Shown: in pieces, positions 25,720 to 35,717 of the stretch
Numbering within the stretch: the first letter of the stretch is position 1
Layout: each line of letters starts with the position of its first letter
Assembly (NCBI GenBank): GCA_027032075.1
Contig: JALVOC010000230.1
Location: 1-62,073 of the forward strand
Origin: Chromatiales bacterium
GTDB taxonomy: Bacteria > Pseudomonadota > Gammaproteobacteria > UBA6429 > Thiohalophilaceae
DNA: 62,073 nt
Reading direction: 5' to 3'
The notes under the pieces: model-generated
Database searches by the model: none
What the model saw: the letters and a program-made list of their open reading frames with translations, nothing else
What the model was told of the DNA's origin: nothing
Translations under genes and position numbers: made by a program

Positions 25720-26586
25720 GTGCAATCCTTATTAGACATGCTTTTCGTCTGGCTGCAACACCTGTTGCCGCAACACGCTATTTCCCGTCTGCTGCACTGG
25801 TTCACCCGTTTGCGCCTGCCCTGGATAAAAAATCCGTTTACCCGCTGGTTTATCAAACACTTCAATGTCAACATGGCAGAAGCAGAGGAAGAAGACTACC
25901 GCGCCTATCCTGACTTCAACAGTTTTTTCACCCGCAGTCTCAAACCCGGGGCCCGGCCGCTGGCGAGCGGAAACAATGTGATACTTTGTCCGGTTGACGG
26001 CACGGTCAGCCAGGCGGGGAAAATAGCGGGTGATGCCATTTTGCAGGCAAAGGGGCACAACTATTCGCTGAAGGCATTGCTGGGCAATTCGGAAAAGTGG
26101 AGCAAGCAGTTCAACAACGGCAACTTCGCCACCCTCTACCTCTCACCACGGGACTACCACCGTATTCATATGCCCATCGGCGGGCGCTTGCAACAGATGG
26201 TGCACATACCCGGCCGCCTCTTCAGCGTCAACCCGCTCACCACCCGCAAAGTCCCCGGCCTGTTCGCCCGCAATGAGCGGCTAGCCTGTTTTTTCGACAC
26301 CGAGGCAGGTCCGATGGCAATGGTGCTGGTCGGTGCGATCAATGTCTCCAGCATCGAAACCGTCTGGCAAGGTGTGATTACCCCCCCGGCGGGTAAGAAA
26401 CTCCAGCACTGGGATTACGCGGATAAAAATATCGTCCTTCAGGCCGGCAGTGAAATGGGCCGCTTCAACATGGGCTCAACGGTAATTGTGTTGTTTGCCG
26501 CAGACAGAGTCAGCTGGGCGGAAACCATCCAGGCAGGCGAGCCGGTACGCATGGGCATGTTATTGGGTGTGAAAAAGCCGGAATGA
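25720..26586 (+). CDS. psd: Phosphatidylserine decarboxylase proenzyme
   Basis: A 288-residue inner-membrane enzyme that makes phosphatidylethanolamine from phosphatidylserine. It is made as a proenzyme that cuts itself at Gly-Ser; here the site reads NMGSTVIVL instead of the usual LGST, which still keeps Gly-Ser. The Asp and His of the autoprocessing site are in CPVDGTV and YLSPRDYHRIHMP. The GTG at 25720 gives a length close to E. coli Psd (322 with a longer tail); an ATG at 25738 is an alternative start. Confidence 0.93.
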   Translation: MQSLLDMLFVWLQHLLPQHAISRLLHWFTRLRLPWIKNPFTRWFIKHFNVNMAEAEEEDYRAYPDFNSFFTRSLKPGARPLASGNNVILCPVDGTVSQAGKIAGDAILQAKGHNYSLKALLGNSEKWSKQFNNGNFATLYLSPRDYHRIHMPIGGRLQQMVHIPGRLFSVNPLTTRKVPGLFARNERLACFFDTEAGPMAMVLVGAINVSSIETVWQGVITPPAGKKLQHWDYADKNIVLQAGSEMGRFNMGSTVIVLFAADRVSWAETIQAGEPVRMGMLLGVKKPE

Positions 26587-26755
26587 TTATTCCCGCCCAC
26601 AAGAGTTGATTTTCCTCACCCGTTGCGGTGGCTGACGGTCCGGTAAAAACTCCGGCCCTGATGCGCCGACCCCATAGGACGGGTATTCAAAACGCCTGCT
26701 TCGTTTACAGAACGCAATAATTTTAAGGTATACACGTGTCGTGAAACACCGCGAT

Positions 26756-27076
26756 TTACACAACAATGGAAATCCGTTTTCTGAGCTGGCTTTTCTCTTG
26801 CCGCCTGTGCTGAAATTTCATCGCCGCTGCGGGCTGGCCCGGCGACTGCACCTTCGCAATCCATGCATCATGTCGGGCGCGTTTCACCGGATCGGAGAGG
26901 ACTTCATACGCCTCGTGGATAATCCGAAAATTCTTCTCTGCCTGTTCACGCTGATGATGTGCATGCTTGTCCGGATGCCACTTCTGCGACAGGGTTTTAT
27001 AGGCGGCGCGGATCACCTCCTGACTCGCGTTTGGCGCGACCTGTAAATTATCGTAGTGTGTCCTGACTTTTTTCAT
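26756..27076 (-). CDS. Small J-domain protein
   Basis: A 106-residue protein whose first 70 residues form a J domain (THYDNLQVAPNASQEVIRAA, then KWHPDKH with the required HPD, then YEVLSDPVKRARHD). The rest is a short basic tail with no zinc fingers or C-terminal substrate domain. It should stimulate the ATPase of DnaK or a DnaK paralog on a limited set of clients. A Crp-like palindrome lies about 100 bases upstream of its start codon. It is not part of an obvious operon. Confidence 0.85.
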   Translation of the reverse strand: MKKVRTHYDNLQVAPNASQEVIRAAYKTLSQKWHPDKHAHHQREQAEKNFRIIHEAYEVLSDPVKRARHDAWIAKVQSPGQPAAAMKFQHRRQEKSQLRKRISIVV

Positions 27077-27167
27077 TTGTCCCGCACGAAAACGACATGC
27101 CCCTCAATATCCGCAACACAAGTAACTGTATTAAACCCCGGTTTAAACCACAATTAAAATACGAATA

Positions 27168-27189
27168 AAACGTGATCTTTTTCACATGG
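27168..27189. promoter_or_regulatory. Crp-like palindrome upstream of the J-domain gene
   Basis: CGTGATCTTTTTCACATG fits the Crp consensus TGTGA-N6-TCACA with one mismatch in the left half and an extended ATCT/CACAT match. Its centre is about 102 bases upstream of the J-domain ATG. A weak -10 (TTTAAA on the minus strand near 27142-27147) lies at a spacing compatible with class II activation. Confidence 0.4.
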
Positions 27190-27283
27190 GCAGCGGAAGC
27201 AAAACCCGAATTTCATACCAACGTAGTAGAAATGAATGGACAAGCACAGGAACGTTCGGGAAAACCGGCAAACACACCAGGGG

Positions 27284-28252
27284 TCAGGCTCGGGCGATAT
27301 CAAACGCCATCACCTCGGCGATATCCTTTTTTCCTGCCGCCAGCATCAGCAGGCGATCGAAACCGAGCGCCACTCCGGCGCAATCCGGCATGCCGGATTG
27401 CAGCGCCGCCAGCAGCCTCTCATCATACGGCACCAGCGGCAGTCCGGCTGCGCTTCTTTTCTGACACTCCGCTTGGAAACGCTGACGCTGTTCACCAGCA
27501 TCGTTGAGTTCGTGAAATCCGTTTGCCAGCTCGATGCCGTTGAAATACAACTCGAAGCGTTCGGCCACCGGTGGATCACCATCCCTGATCTTTGCCAGAG
27601 CCGCCTGCCAGGCAGGATAGTCATAAACAAACACCAGGCAATCCTTGGGGAGGCGCGGCTCAATCACATGGGTCATCAACAGATCCAGCCATGACTCTGT
27701 TTGCGCTTCATCCAGGCCGGAAACATCTATCGCGTGTGCCTTTGCCACCTGCTGCAATTCCTGCGAACCGGCGGCAAAGACATCGAGCCCGGCATATCGC
27801 TGAAATACCTCGGCGTAGGTGAAATATTGTGTGGGTCGGAGGATGAGGCTGTCCTCCAGCATGTGGCGGACGAAGTGTTCCACCTCCTGCATCAACTGGT
27901 GATGATCGAATGCCGGGCGATACCATTCCAGCATGGTGAATTCCGGGTTGTGCAACCGCCCCGCCTCACCCATGCGAAAAACCTTGCACAGCTGAAAAAC
28001 AGGACCACTGCCGCCAGCCAGCAGACGTTTCATCGCATATTCGGGTGAGGTATGCAGATAATATGTTTTGTTCAGCCGCTGATCCCGGGTGAGGAAACTT
28101 TCGATATGGGGATCCGTCACGGCGGCCTGGGAAAGCACAGGGGTCTCGACTTCCAGCATGCCGCGTGCGTGAAAAAAAGCCCGCATCTTCTGCAGCAAAC
28201 GGGCCCGCAGCTGCAACATCTCAAGAGTGGCGGAAGATTGCCAATCAGTCAT
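27284..28252 (-). CDS. epmA: EF-P--(R)-beta-lysine ligase EpmA
   Basis: A 322-residue class II aminoacyl-tRNA synthetase paralog. It lacks the N-terminal anticodon-binding domain of LysRS and attaches (R)-beta-lysine to the conserved Lys of elongation factor P. Motif 2-like FRMGEAGRLHNPEFTMLEWY and motif 3-like GVALGFDRLLMLAAG are present. It is on the same strand as and about 100 bases downstream of efp, whose product is its substrate; epmB, which makes beta-lysine, is divergent from efp. Confidence 0.95.
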   Translation of the reverse strand: MTDWQSSATLEMLQLRARLLQKMRAFFHARGMLEVETPVLSQAAVTDPHIESFLTRDQRLNKTYYLHTSPEYAMKRLLAGGSGPVFQLCKVFRMGEAGRLHNPEFTMLEWYRPAFDHHQLMQEVEHFVRHMLEDSLILRPTQYFTYAEVFQRYAGLDVFAAGSQELQQVAKAHAIDVSGLDEAQTESWLDLLMTHVIEPRLPKDCLVFVYDYPAWQAALAKIRDGDPPVAERFELYFNGIELANGFHELNDAGEQRQRFQAECQKRSAAGLPLVPYDERLLAALQSGMPDCAGVALGFDRLLMLAAGKKDIAEVMAFDIARA

Positions 28253-28356
28253 AGAGGGTGGCAGAACTGAAATAAAACAAGATAGAAGTATGTCCGGCTA
28301 CGGCGGCGGCAAACAGATGATGTGTATCCACCACACCATAATCGTTTGCGACTGCA

Positions 28357-28929
28357 TCATTCGTCTTTCACACGGCCAATGTATTCCCCCGTGCGGGTGT
28401 CCACCTTGATCATGTCGCCTTCATCGATAAACAGGGGCACCCGTACCACCGCACCGGTGTCGCAGGTGGCCGGCTTACCGCCACCACCGGAAGTATCGCC
28501 ACGCACCCCCGGATCGGTTTCCACCACCGTAAGGGTGACGTGGTTGGGTGGCACGACGCTGATGGGCACACCATTCCACAAGGTCACGGTACAGATGTCC
28601 TGCTCCTTGAGCCACTTGGCTGCATCACCCACCGCATTTTTGTCAGCCGCTATCTGTTCGAAGGTTTCCGGATGCATGAAATGCCAGGCATCACCGTCAT
28701 TGTAGAGATACTGCATTTCAGTATCGATGACATCAGCGGCCTCCACACTTTCACCTGATTTGTAGGTCTTTTCCAGCACACGACCGGTTTTCAGATTGCG
28801 GATTTTGACCCGATTGAAGGCCTGACCCTTGCCAGGTTTGACAAACTCGTTTTCAATAATGCTGCAGGGATCGCCGTCTATCAGGATTTTAAGACCGCTA
28901 CGAAATTCATTGGTACTGTATCTCGCCAT
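28357..28929 (-). CDS. efp: Translation elongation factor P
   Basis: A 190-residue protein that rescues ribosomes stalled at proline runs. The N-terminal domain begins with [18 protein letters not shown]; the modified lysine lies in [15 protein letters not shown], at the expected tip. The start at 28929 (MARYSTNEF) matches the family; a frame start at 28986 adds a leader that overlaps the epmB start. With epmA and epmB next to it, Lys modification by beta-lysylation is expected. No epmC hydroxylase is seen in this window. Confidence 0.97.
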   Translation of the reverse strand: MARYSTNEFRSGLKILIDGDPCSIIENEFVKPGKGQAFNRVKIRNLKTGRVLEKTYKSGESVEAADVIDTEMQYLYNDGDAWHFMHPETFEQIAADKNAVGDAAKWLKEQDICTVTLWNGVPISVVPPNHVTLTVVETDPGVRGDTSGGGGKPATCDTGAVVRVPLFIDEGDMIKVDTRTGEYIGRVKDE

Positions 28930-28969
28930 GGACACCTCTGATTCAATTAACCGGATTGACAAATAACGC

Positions 28970-29992
28970 ATGATACCGCACACCACCCCAGCCTGTCAGA
29001 CCGACTCATGGCAAAAAACACTTCAGCAGGCGATTCGCGATCCGGCCGAATTACTTGCATTGCTGGAGTTGCCCCGTGAATTGTTACCCGCCGCCCGCCG
29101 CGCTGCCAGCCGCTTCCCCCTGCGGGTACCCCGTGGTTACGCCTCCCGCATCCAGAAAGGCGATCCTGCTGATCCGCTGCTGCTGCAGATACTCCCGCTG
29201 CAGCAGGAAATGCAGACCACCCCGGGATATCATGCAGATCCGGTGGGGGACGTGGCCGCCATGCCCCTGCCAGGACTGCTGCACAAATACGCCGGCCGGG
29301 TGCTGCTGATCACCACCGGCGCCTGCGGCATTCACTGCCGTTACTGCTTCCGGCGGGATTTTCCCTATGCCGCCGCCAGACCGGACCAGGGGGAATGGCA
29401 GGCCGCTCTCGACTACATCGCCGCTGATACGAGTATCCGGGAAGTGATTCTGAGCGGTGGCGATCCCCTGAGCCTGAGCGATGCGCGCCTGGCTGAACTG
29501 GTGCAACGACTCGAGGCGATTCCCCACCTGCAACGCCTGCGCCTGCACACCCGCTTTCCTGTTATCCTGCCTGAGCGTGTGAACAGAAAGCTGCTCACCT
29601 GGCTTGCCCGCTGCCGTCTGCAAAAGATCATGGTGGTGCACACCAACCATGCCAATGAAATCGACCGGCCGGTAACGGAAGCCCTGCGTACTATCGGGAA
29701 ACAGGGCGTGACGCTCCTGAACCAGGCGGTGTTACTGCGTGGGATCAACGACAATCCCGAGGCACTCTGCGGCTTGAGTGAATCACTTTTTACTGCCGGG
29801 GTGTTGCCTTACTACCTGCACCAGCTTGATAAAATACAGGGGGCCAGCCATTTTGCCGTGGAGGATGCAACAGCGGTTGATCTGCTGCAACAGCTTCGCC
29901 AGCAACTGCCGGGGTATCTGGTCCCACGTTTAGTGCGTGAATTAACGGGTGAAGCCGCCAAAATTCCGCTCGAGAGCCGGAATTTCCTATAA
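28970..29992 (+). CDS. epmB: EF-P beta-lysylation radical SAM enzyme EpmB
   Basis: A 340-residue lysine 2,3-aminomutase-like radical SAM enzyme that turns L-lysine into (R)-beta-lysine for EpmA. The cluster motif [11 protein letters not shown] and the SAM motif LSGGDPLSL are intact, as are the PLP-binding region and [10 protein letters not shown]. The length matches E. coli EpmB (342). Its ATG is only 40 bases from that of the divergent efp, so the efp promoter probably overlaps the epmB 5' end or the two share an overlapping divergent promoter. Confidence 0.95.
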   Translation: MIPHTTPACQTDSWQKTLQQAIRDPAELLALLELPRELLPAARRAASRFPLRVPRGYASRIQKGDPADPLLLQILPLQQEMQTTPGYHADPVGDVAAMPLPGLLHKYAGRVLLITTGACGIHCRYCFRRDFPYAAARPDQGEWQAALDYIAADTSIREVILSGGDPLSLSDARLAELVQRLEAIPHLQRLRLHTRFPVILPERVNRKLLTWLARCRLQKIMVVHTNHANEIDRPVTEALRTIGKQGVTLLNQAVLLRGINDNPEALCGLSESLFTAGVLPYYLHQLDKIQGASHFAVEDATAVDLLQQLRQQLPGYLVPRLVRELTGEAAKIPLESRNFL

Positions 29993-30146
29993 CTTTGGTT
30001 GTAAATCTCTAAATATCAGTCATTTTAGTTAAACAACGTATGTAAATTATTAACAAATATGCCATAATTTCAAACAGTTAAGAAACATGGATGAACCGCC
30101 CCCAGCATCATACAGAAGGACCCAAATGTTATGAGGAGATTTTGAA

Positions 30147-32012
30147 GTGTCCAAATTGCTGGGCTTAGCAATCCCAGAAAGGCGCAAACCCAACAAGCAT
30201 GCCTTTAGCATTCGGCCACGAAAAGTCGAGCAGTGGCTTGACTCGCTCCCAAAAGCAAATCTCGGGGAAACCGCGCGCCAGGTCTACCAGGTCCTGAAAG
30301 AAACCAACAACCTTGATTTCTCTCATCAGGACCGGACCCGCTTTCTCGAAAGACTGCGCGAGACCGTGCAATACATTACCGACTCCATGCGCAAACACTT
30401 TTTTGGCATCACTTACCCCTTGCCAAAGAAAAACCAGAAAATTGCGGCAGCCACGCGTGAAATCCAGATGGCCATGGCAACCGGCTACAAAATCGCCATC
30501 GAAGACGTGGCGGGCAGCAATATCCTGTTCCAGGACAAAAAACAGCTTACCCTCCTGATACATCGCGCCATCAGTTATATCAGCCGCGTGCTGTTGACCT
30601 CCTATCAGGTATACGCCCCCCACCCGGCCGGCCTGTGGGGAGAGTTGAACAAGCTGTATGCCTTTGCGGAAAACCGCAAGCTGACACGTTCCAGGGTTGC
30701 TGATATCCAGCTCATGTATGAGGAAAAATCCACCATCGAATCCGAGTTTCTGCGCACCTGCCTGCTCTGGCTCGCCTCACCCTACCAATTGCGCCAGGGT
30801 GAGTCAGTAAAGATTTACAACTTCCTGGAACGCTGCGTTCAGTACTGCGATATTCAGCCGTTAAAAGCACCCAATAATCCAAAAGTCCAGGGCCTCTTCG
30901 GTGTGAACATCGCACAGGATGCTCCGCCACATATTATTCACGCACCCATTTCCGAATCTGACAGCGCCACTTACCGTGTGATGAACACCGATTCCCTGGC
31001 TGACCGACTGCGGCAGGACATTCAGGAAAGTGAAGATGTCGTCACCACGACTTTGAGCGGTATCGACATGGGACGGCCGGATTTGTCCCACGATTTGCTG
31101 CGCCGGCTGTTGACCGCCTGGGGAATGGAAAGCCACCGCGCTTTCCCGCGCACAAGCAAAAAAGAACATGTGCAGGTTTCTGCCGGGCTGAGCACCATCC
31201 ACCAGTCACTGGTGGAACATCACAAGGCGAGCAAATTAAAAGCCAACACCCATTTTGAACAACAAGCCGAATATCAGAGCAGCGTGATTGAGAGTGTTTC
31301 GGATGAAAAACCCGATGTATGGAACATGGTGTATCCCACCGGCTCTGATGTCCAACTAACCCAGATCGTGACCGAGGAACTCGGCCTGCAGGATGAAAAG
31401 ACAAGCCGGCAACAACCACCATCCCAACCGCCGATTCTCGACAACCTGACGAGCCGGCAGCATACGGATACGAGCGCCATGGACAACTGGCTCATTGTCA
31501 ATGAAAGCGCCAATGGATGCTGCCTCGAATATTCCGATGATCAGGCCGCCAAGGCACAGGTCGGCGAACTGGTGGGGATCCGCCGGCGCATCAGCGCACA
31601 CTCTTGGAAATGGGGGATCGGCGTGATCCGCTGGATGAAATTCGACAGCAAACGGGAGTTACAGCTGGGGATCGAAATGCTGAACCCGAACGCCGCCGCC
31701 ATCGGCATGCGTATCGCCGCCTCCAACCGCAACTCGGAGAACTACCATCGCACCCTGTTTCTTCCCGACATGCCGGCAATTCACCAGCCGGCCACCCTCA
31801 TCACCGGCCCGGTCCCCTGGCGTGTCGGCAACAAGCTGGTGCTGAATATTCTCGGCAAGGATTTTCAGGTGGAGCTCACCCGCCTGGTGCAAAACACCGG
31901 CCTGTTTGCCCAATTCCAGTTCGAATTCCTCAAGGACACCCCGCAGGAACACCGCAAACGGGACGAATGGCTGGATGAACAGGATTTTGGACAGGTCTGG
32001 TCAAGCATCTAA
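30147..32012 (+). CDS. Large PilZ-like domain protein next to fimX
   Basis: A 621-residue cytoplasmic protein. About 350 residues of helical sequence (RETVQYITDSMRKHF, SNILFQDKKQLTLLIHRAIS) come first, then a variable linker (350-440) and a C-terminal PilZ-like beta domain (about 445-560, NESANGCCLEY and WGIGVIRWM). The NxSxxG c-di-GMP motif is present (NESANG), but the RxxxR half before it is not evident, so binding is uncertain. It starts with GTG; AGGAG lies eight bases upstream. A T-rich hairpin follows and fimX begins 302 bases downstream. This neighbourhood suggests a c-di-GMP-linked role, possibly in type IV pilus control. Confidence 0.7.
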   Translation: MSKLLGLAIPERRKPNKHAFSIRPRKVEQWLDSLPKANLGETARQVYQVLKETNNLDFSHQDRTRFLERLRETVQYITDSMRKHFFGITYPLPKKNQKIAAATREIQMAMATGYKIAIEDVAGSNILFQDKKQLTLLIHRAISYISRVLLTSYQVYAPHPAGLWGELNKLYAFAENRKLTRSRVADIQLMYEEKSTIESEFLRTCLLWLASPYQLRQGESVKIYNFLERCVQYCDIQPLKAPNNPKVQGLFGVNIAQDAPPHIIHAPISESDSATYRVMNTDSLADRLRQDIQESEDVVTTTLSGIDMGRPDLSHDLLRRLLTAWGMESHRAFPRTSKKEHVQVSAGLSTIHQSLVEHHKASKLKANTHFEQQAEYQSSVIESVSDEKPDVWNMVYPTGSDVQLTQIVTEELGLQDEKTSRQQPPSQPPILDNLTSRQHTDTSAMDNWLIVNESANGCCLEYSDDQAAKAQVGELVGIRRRISAHSWKWGIGVIRWMKFDSKRELQLGIEMLNPNAAAIGMRIAASNRNSENYHRTLFLPDMPAIHQPATLITGPVPWRVGNKLVLNILGKDFQVELTRLVQNTGLFAQFQFEFLKDTPQEHRKRDEWLDEQDFGQVWSSI

Positions 32013-32314
32013 CGCTTTACCGGCCAGGCGGTCGTTACCCAACCCGGGCAGGAGTCCCTTCCCCACACGTTGAGCGTGGTTTTTTTTGCTGACGGAACCA
32101 CCAATACCTTGATGAAAAAATAATATTCAGTGTACCATTTTGGCGTAAGGCGACAGATAGCAGCATATTGGCAAACGCAGCAGGAGATTGGGTAGGAAAT
32201 ATCGGCAAACTGCCATATCTGACGCAGACTGGCCCCTTGCCTTTGTCCCGCATTCACGAGAATATAACTGATTCACCTGTTTTTTCACCCGTTACAATGG
32301 AATAAGGATTCTGC
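32013..32314. other. Intergenic region between PilZ-like gene and fimX
   Basis: No gene. It holds the terminator near 32063-32087 and, further on, a -10-like TACAAT (32293-32298) just ahead of the fimX GTG. The short distance would leave a leader of about ten bases, so the fimX promoter assignment is weak. Confidence 0.45.
32063..32087 (+). terminator. Terminator behind the PilZ-like gene
   Basis: CCAC and GTGG pair around an imperfect inner stem (CCACACGTTGAGCGTGG) and are followed by eight T. It is weak as a hairpin but in the right place, about 50 bases after the stop codon. Confidence 0.5.
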
Positions 32315-34402
32315 GTGAGCGACAGAGATCTATTAAGAGTACTCACCATTTTCGAAGTCCCAGAAGAAGCTGAACAGCTGATCAACGCGCTTCGTAATTC
32401 CGGTCAAATTGTCCGCAATATCCGTGTCGAGGATGCCGAGGACATGGAAACGGCCCTGAATGAAAATCCGCTGGACATCATCCTGGCCAAACAAAAACTA
32501 AGCTATTTCTCCGCCAAGGAAGCACTGGAAGTACTGCAGAAAAACGGCCGCGATATCCCCCTGATCGTCATTCTCGATGCGGGTACGACCGATGTGAATG
32601 CCGCCATCGAGGAACTCAACAGCGGTGCCCGCGATGCCTGCACGAGTGACGCCACCGCACGCCTGCTGCACATCGTCAAACGTGAAGCGGAAGATTTGAA
32701 AGGCCGTAAAAACCAGCGGCGCAGCGAACAGATGCTGCACGAAGCGGAAAAACGCGCACGCGCGCTGATTGACACTTCACGCGATGCCATCGCCTATGTC
32801 CACGACGGCATGCACATCTATGCAAACCAGACATACCTGGAGATGTTTGGCTATGAAACACTGGATGATATCGAAGGCATACCGATTCTGGACATGGTGG
32901 GAGCCGATGATCATGCCAAACTCAAGACGTTTCTCCGCAATTATGTAAAAGGCCAAAGTGAAGAGGATCGCCTCGATGTGCAAGCCATACATACCAAAGG
33001 GAACAGCTTCAATATAAGCATGGAGTTTTCGCCCGCCAGCATGGAAGGCGAGTCCTGCACGCAAATCATTATCCGTGATCGTTCCGACAGCAAGGAGCTG
33101 GAACAACAACTCAACCAACTGAGCAAACAGGACCTGCTAACCGGCCTTTACAACCGTACCTACATCCTGGAACAAATAGAAAAACTCATCAGCCAGGCGG
33201 TGGTGGGCAACGCCCAGGGTGCCCTGTTACACATTGAAATCGACAATTTCGAAGACATCCGCACGATGATCGGCATTGCCAATGCCGACAAGATGCTGAT
33301 CGACATCGCCAGCCTGTTGAAACAGAAAACGGAAAAATTTGGTTTGCTCGCACGTTATGAAGGTGCAATCTTTACTTTTCTGCTGGCAAACGCCAATTTG
33401 CAAAAAGCCGAGGAATTTGCCGGCAAAATCGTTACGCTTATCAACAAATTCACAACCACCATCGCCGGCAAGGTGCTGACGGCAACAGTCAGTATCGGCA
33501 TCGTGCATATCAACGAGACCGTCAGCAACCTGCAGGATTGTATTGAACGCGCCGAAAAAGGCTGCGCCATTGCGCAAAAACAGGGTGGCAACCAATACAA
33601 CGTCTATAATCCAAGCCTGGACGAACTGGCCGAGGAGGAAAAGGTTTCCCTCTGGTCACACCGAATCAAGGAGGCTTTGCGTAACAATCAGTTTCAACTG
33701 TTGTTCCAACCGATTGTCAGCCTGCATGGAGCGCCCGGCGCTCACTATGAAGTGCTGGTGCGCATGCTGGATGAAAATGGCGAGATCATCCCCCCGAGTG
33801 AGTTCATTCCTGCCGCCGCCCGCGCGGATCTCACCAAATTCATCGATCGCTGGGTGATCGCCAATTCGTTTAAAATACTGGCCGAACGCCACCAACAGGG
33901 ACTGGATACCCGCTTTTTTATCAAAATTTCGTTCAGTTCCATCACCGATGCGGAATTCATGCCCTGGATCAGTGAACGCATAAAATCATTGAAGCTGGAT
34001 ACCAACAGCCTCATCTTTGAATTTGATGAAGAGTCGGCACTTAATCACCTGGCACAGACAAAAGCAATGATCGGTGGCTTCAAAATACTGAAGTGCCGTA
34101 CCGCGCTGGAAAATTTCGGTATGGAACAAAACACCTACCAGTCCATCAACCAGTTGGATGTCGACTATATAAAAATTCACGCTGACATTATTAAAAATCT
34201 GGCGCAGAATGTTGAACATCAGGAACAGGTCAAGGAAATCGCCAACACGGCTCAGGAAAAAAACATGCAAACCATCGCGGCCTTCGTTGAGGATGCCAAC
34301 AGCCTGGCTGTTCTGTGGCAATGCAGTGTCGACTTTATTCAGGGGCATTTCCTGCAACAACCCAGCACCAGTCTGGATTACGAGTTTGAAAACGCCTTCT
34401 GA
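32315..34402 (+). CDS. fimX: FimX-like degenerate REC-PAS-GGDEF-EAL protein
   Basis: A 695-residue protein with the domain order and length of Pseudomonas FimX (691). Residues about 5-125 form a receiver-like domain, 145-260 a PAS domain (DTSRDAIAYVHDGMHIYANQ), 270-430 a GGDEF domain and 440-690 an EAL domain. The GGDEF motif is replaced (RYEGAIF) and EAL reads YEVLVRML, so neither catalytic activity is expected. Such proteins bind c-di-GMP in the EAL domain and control type IV pilus assembly and twitching. It begins with GTG, preceded by AAGGA. It is convergent with DUF1015. Confidence 0.85.
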   Translation: MSDRDLLRVLTIFEVPEEAEQLINALRNSGQIVRNIRVEDAEDMETALNENPLDIILAKQKLSYFSAKEALEVLQKNGRDIPLIVILDAGTTDVNAAIEELNSGARDACTSDATARLLHIVKREAEDLKGRKNQRRSEQMLHEAEKRARALIDTSRDAIAYVHDGMHIYANQTYLEMFGYETLDDIEGIPILDMVGADDHAKLKTFLRNYVKGQSEEDRLDVQAIHTKGNSFNISMEFSPASMEGESCTQIIIRDRSDSKELEQQLNQLSKQDLLTGLYNRTYILEQIEKLISQAVVGNAQGALLHIEIDNFEDIRTMIGIANADKMLIDIASLLKQKTEKFGLLARYEGAIFTFLLANANLQKAEEFAGKIVTLINKFTTTIAGKVLTATVSIGIVHINETVSNLQDCIERAEKGCAIAQKQGGNQYNVYNPSLDELAEEEKVSLWSHRIKEALRNNQFQLLFQPIVSLHGAPGAHYEVLVRMLDENGEIIPPSEFIPAAARADLTKFIDRWVIANSFKILAERHQQGLDTRFFIKISFSSITDAEFMPWISERIKSLKLDTNSLIFEFDEESALNHLAQTKAMIGGFKILKCRTALENFGMEQNTYQSINQLDVDYIKIHADIIKNLAQNVEHQEQVKEIANTAQEKNMQTIAAFVEDANSLAVLWQCSVDFIQGHFLQQPSTSLDYEFENAF

Positions 34403-34418
34403 CCCTCGCTCCATTCAC

Positions 34419-35657
34419 TCAATCAAGAACATGTGATACCAGCCCGTCTGCCAGTTTTGGTTCGAACCAGGTGGATTTGGGTGGCATCACCTCGTTGGCA
34501 TCGGCCACCGACATCAAATCAGCCATGCTGGTGGGATAGAGTGAAAAAGCCAGCTTCATTTCCCCCGAATTCACCCGCTTTTCCAGTTCTCCCAGGCCAC
34601 GAATACCTCCGACAAAGTCAATTCGCCTGTCCCGCCGTGGATCATCGATTCCCAGAACAGGTCCGATGAGGTTATTCTGTAACAGGCTGACATCCAGCCT
34701 GCCAACCGGATCATCCTGTGGTATCAAATCCGCATGGATCTGCAAACGGTACCACTTGCCCTGCAGATACATGCCAAACTCGCCGGCTTTCCCCGGCTTC
34801 ACCGCACTCTCCTCCGGCTGCAAATCAAAGGCCGAGGCGACAGCCTTCAAAAATTCAGCTTCACTCAAGCCATGCAGATCCCTGATCACCCGGTTATAGT
34901 CGAGGATCTTCATCTGATTGTCCGGGAAAACCACGCTGAGAAAATAATCCGCCGCTGACTCACCGGCTTTGGCGCGTTTATCCGCACGCATCGCGGCAAT
35001 GCGCGAAGCGGCAGCAGAACGATGATGGCCATCTGCGATATACAGGCAATCCATCGCCTCGAAAGTATTCGTCAGTGTCTCGATAGTGTCGGCATCATCG
35101 ATTATCCATAAGGTATGACGCACTCCATCGTTAGCCGTTAAATCATAAACGGGCTTTGTTTTACTGATCCGGGCAGCAATCTCATCCACTGTTTTGTTAT
35201 GACGATAGGTGAGGAACACCGGCCCGGTCTGGGCATTCAAGGCATCGATTTGCCTTACCCGATCATCTTCCTTTTCCGGGCGGGTAAATTCATGTTTGCG
35301 GATTCTGTTTGTGTTGTAATCTTTCACCGAGGCCGCTGCAACCAAGCCTGTCTGTACATGTTCCCCCATCACCAGCCGGTAGAGATAATAACAGGGCTTT
35401 TCATCCCTAATGAGAATGTCGGCATCGATGAGGGCATGCAGATTCTCGGCACCTTTTTGATATACCTGTGGGTCATAGGGGTCGGTTCCTTCCGGGAGAT
35501 CGATCTCCGGTTTGGAGATATGCAAAAAACTGTAGGGCCGCCCAGCCGCCTGCTCGCGGGCTTCGCTGGTGTTTAAAACATCGTAAGGGGGGGCGACGAC
35601 TTCACTGGCATACTCCGGTTTTGGACGCAAACCGGCAAAGGGAACAAGCAGAGACAT
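34419..35657 (-). CDS. DUF1015 family protein
   Basis: A 412-residue protein of the DUF1015 family, spread through bacteria and of unknown function. Characteristic blocks are PFAGLRPKPEYASEVVAPPY at the start, DGHHRSAAASR in the middle and GIRGLGELEKRVNSGE near the end. It is cytoplasmic. The DGHHR motif resembles that of a phosphate- or metal-handling active site, but that is a guess. In some genomes the family lies near serine biosynthesis genes; there are none here. Confidence 0.9.
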   Translation of the reverse strand: MSLLVPFAGLRPKPEYASEVVAPPYDVLNTSEAREQAAGRPYSFLHISKPEIDLPEGTDPYDPQVYQKGAENLHALIDADILIRDEKPCYYLYRLVMGEHVQTGLVAAASVKDYNTNRIRKHEFTRPEKEDDRVRQIDALNAQTGPVFLTYRHNKTVDEIAARISKTKPVYDLTANDGVRHTLWIIDDADTIETLTNTFEAMDCLYIADGHHRSAAASRIAAMRADKRAKAGESAADYFLSVVFPDNQMKILDYNRVIRDLHGLSEAEFLKAVASAFDLQPEESAVKPGKAGEFGMYLQGKWYRLQIHADLIPQDDPVGRLDVSLLQNNLIGPVLGIDDPRRDRRIDFVGGIRGLGELEKRVNSGEMKLAFSLYPTSMADLMSVADANEVMPPKSTWFEPKLADGLVSHVLD

Positions 35658-35717
35658 GCAAACATCCTCGATTTCCAGAAAATGCCCAAGATTGTATCGA
35701 ATTTGTTCCTTCTCTGC

